Assembly (NCBI GenBank): GCA_035525905.1
Contig: DATLDK010000078.1
Coordinates: 1-14,539, forward strand
Reading direction: 5' to 3'
Origin: Gaiellasilicea sp035525905
GTDB taxonomy: Bacteria > Actinomycetota > Thermoleophilia > Gaiellales > Gaiellaceae
DNA: 14,539 nucleotides
A model generated the notes under the pieces. It saw only the letters and a program-made list of their open reading frames with translations. It had not been told where the DNA came from and did no database searches. Both the position numbers and the translations under genes were made by a program. Below are positions 14,370-14,539 of this stretch, in pieces (position 1 is the stretch's first letter; each line of letters begins with the position of its first letter).

Positions 14370-14539
14370 CCCTCGAGGTTCTCTACGAGCCTCCTGAACT
14401 CCTCTCCGCGCTGCTCGAAATCTCTGAACTGGTCGTAGCTCGCACACGCGGGCGAAAGCAGCACGATGTCCCCCGGCCGAGCGGTGCTCGCCGCCTCGGC
14501 AACCGCGCGCTCGAGCGTCGCGGCGATCAGGAAGGGCAC
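14366..14539 (-). CDS. murD: UDP-N-acetylmuramoylalanine--D-glutamate ligase MurD, C-terminal end (partial)
   Basis: The last 57 residues of a gene that enters from the right edge, read on the minus strand and ending in TGA (14368-14366). The segment DIVLLSPACASYDQFRDFEQ (24-43 of the fragment), then RGEEFRRLV, is the hallmark C-terminal block of MurD. In known MurD proteins this S-P-A-x-A-S-x-D-x-F region lines the C-terminal domain pocket for D-glutamate. The stop overlaps the ftsW GTG start by four bases, so the two are coupled. The N-terminal and ATP-binding domains lie outside the window. Confidence 0.94.
   Translation of the reverse strand: MPFLIAATLERAVAEAASTARPGDIVLLSPACASYDQFRDFEQRGEEFRRLVENLEG

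Noticed and set aside
1..14539. CRISPR arrays, insertion sequences, long repeats, tRNA or rRNA genes
   Set aside because: None was seen on reading both strands. The short near-repeats present are ordinary for GC-rich coding DNA.

Overview
The window is GC-rich and almost fully coding. It carries a cell-wall/division (dcw) cluster and a glycine cleavage operon, both on the minus strand. Three features point to a deep-branching actinobacterium (Thermoleophilia/Gaiellales-like is my best guess, an inference). FtsZ begins with the actinobacterial-type NYLAVIKVVG segment, the glycine decarboxylase P-protein is split into two subunits, and murB sits inside the dcw cluster with no ftsA between ftsQ and ftsZ.

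Layout, in the direction of minus-strand transcription from the right edge: the 3' end of murD, then ftsW, murG, murC, murB, ftsQ and ftsZ (14539 down to 8059). The genes from murD to murB overlap or touch. FtsZ has its own sigma70-like promoter in the ftsQ-ftsZ gap. A strong hairpin at 7952-7978 probably ends the dcw transcript. The glycine cleavage genes gcvT, gcvH, gcvPA and gcvPB follow (7922 down to 3644), with a translationally coupled 77-residue protein of unknown function after gcvPB. An 82-base gap leads to an MMPL/RND-type membrane transporter (3331-1178), whose 3' end overlaps a 181-residue protein I do not recognise (1220-675). At the left edge the plus strand holds the last codons of one gene and a 219-residue protein with an HELGH zinc-peptidase motif (54-713). 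This gene converges on, and overlaps, the minus-strand genes.

How the genes work together: MurB, MurC and MurD make the UDP-MurNAc-peptide precursor in the cytoplasm. MurG makes lipid II, FtsW polymerises it at the septum, FtsQ links the divisome, and FtsZ forms the ring. GcvT, GcvH and GcvPA/PB form the glycine cleavage system, which feeds one-carbon units to tetrahydrofolate; the fourth component, dihydrolipoamide dehydrogenase, is not in the window. The MMPL protein is an exporter of unknown substrate.

I found no clear new multi-gene system. The points most worth a second look are departures within core genes: a compact MurC lacking a central-domain segment, a MurG with altered acceptor-site motifs, a 149-base ftsW/murG overlap, and an ftsQ with no visible ribosome site lying in the same frame as murB. 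The small orphan proteins around the gcv operon and the left-edge metallopeptidase are also of interest. There are no tRNAs, rRNAs, CRISPR arrays or insertion sequences that I can support, and no gene-free stretch longer than about 140 bases.
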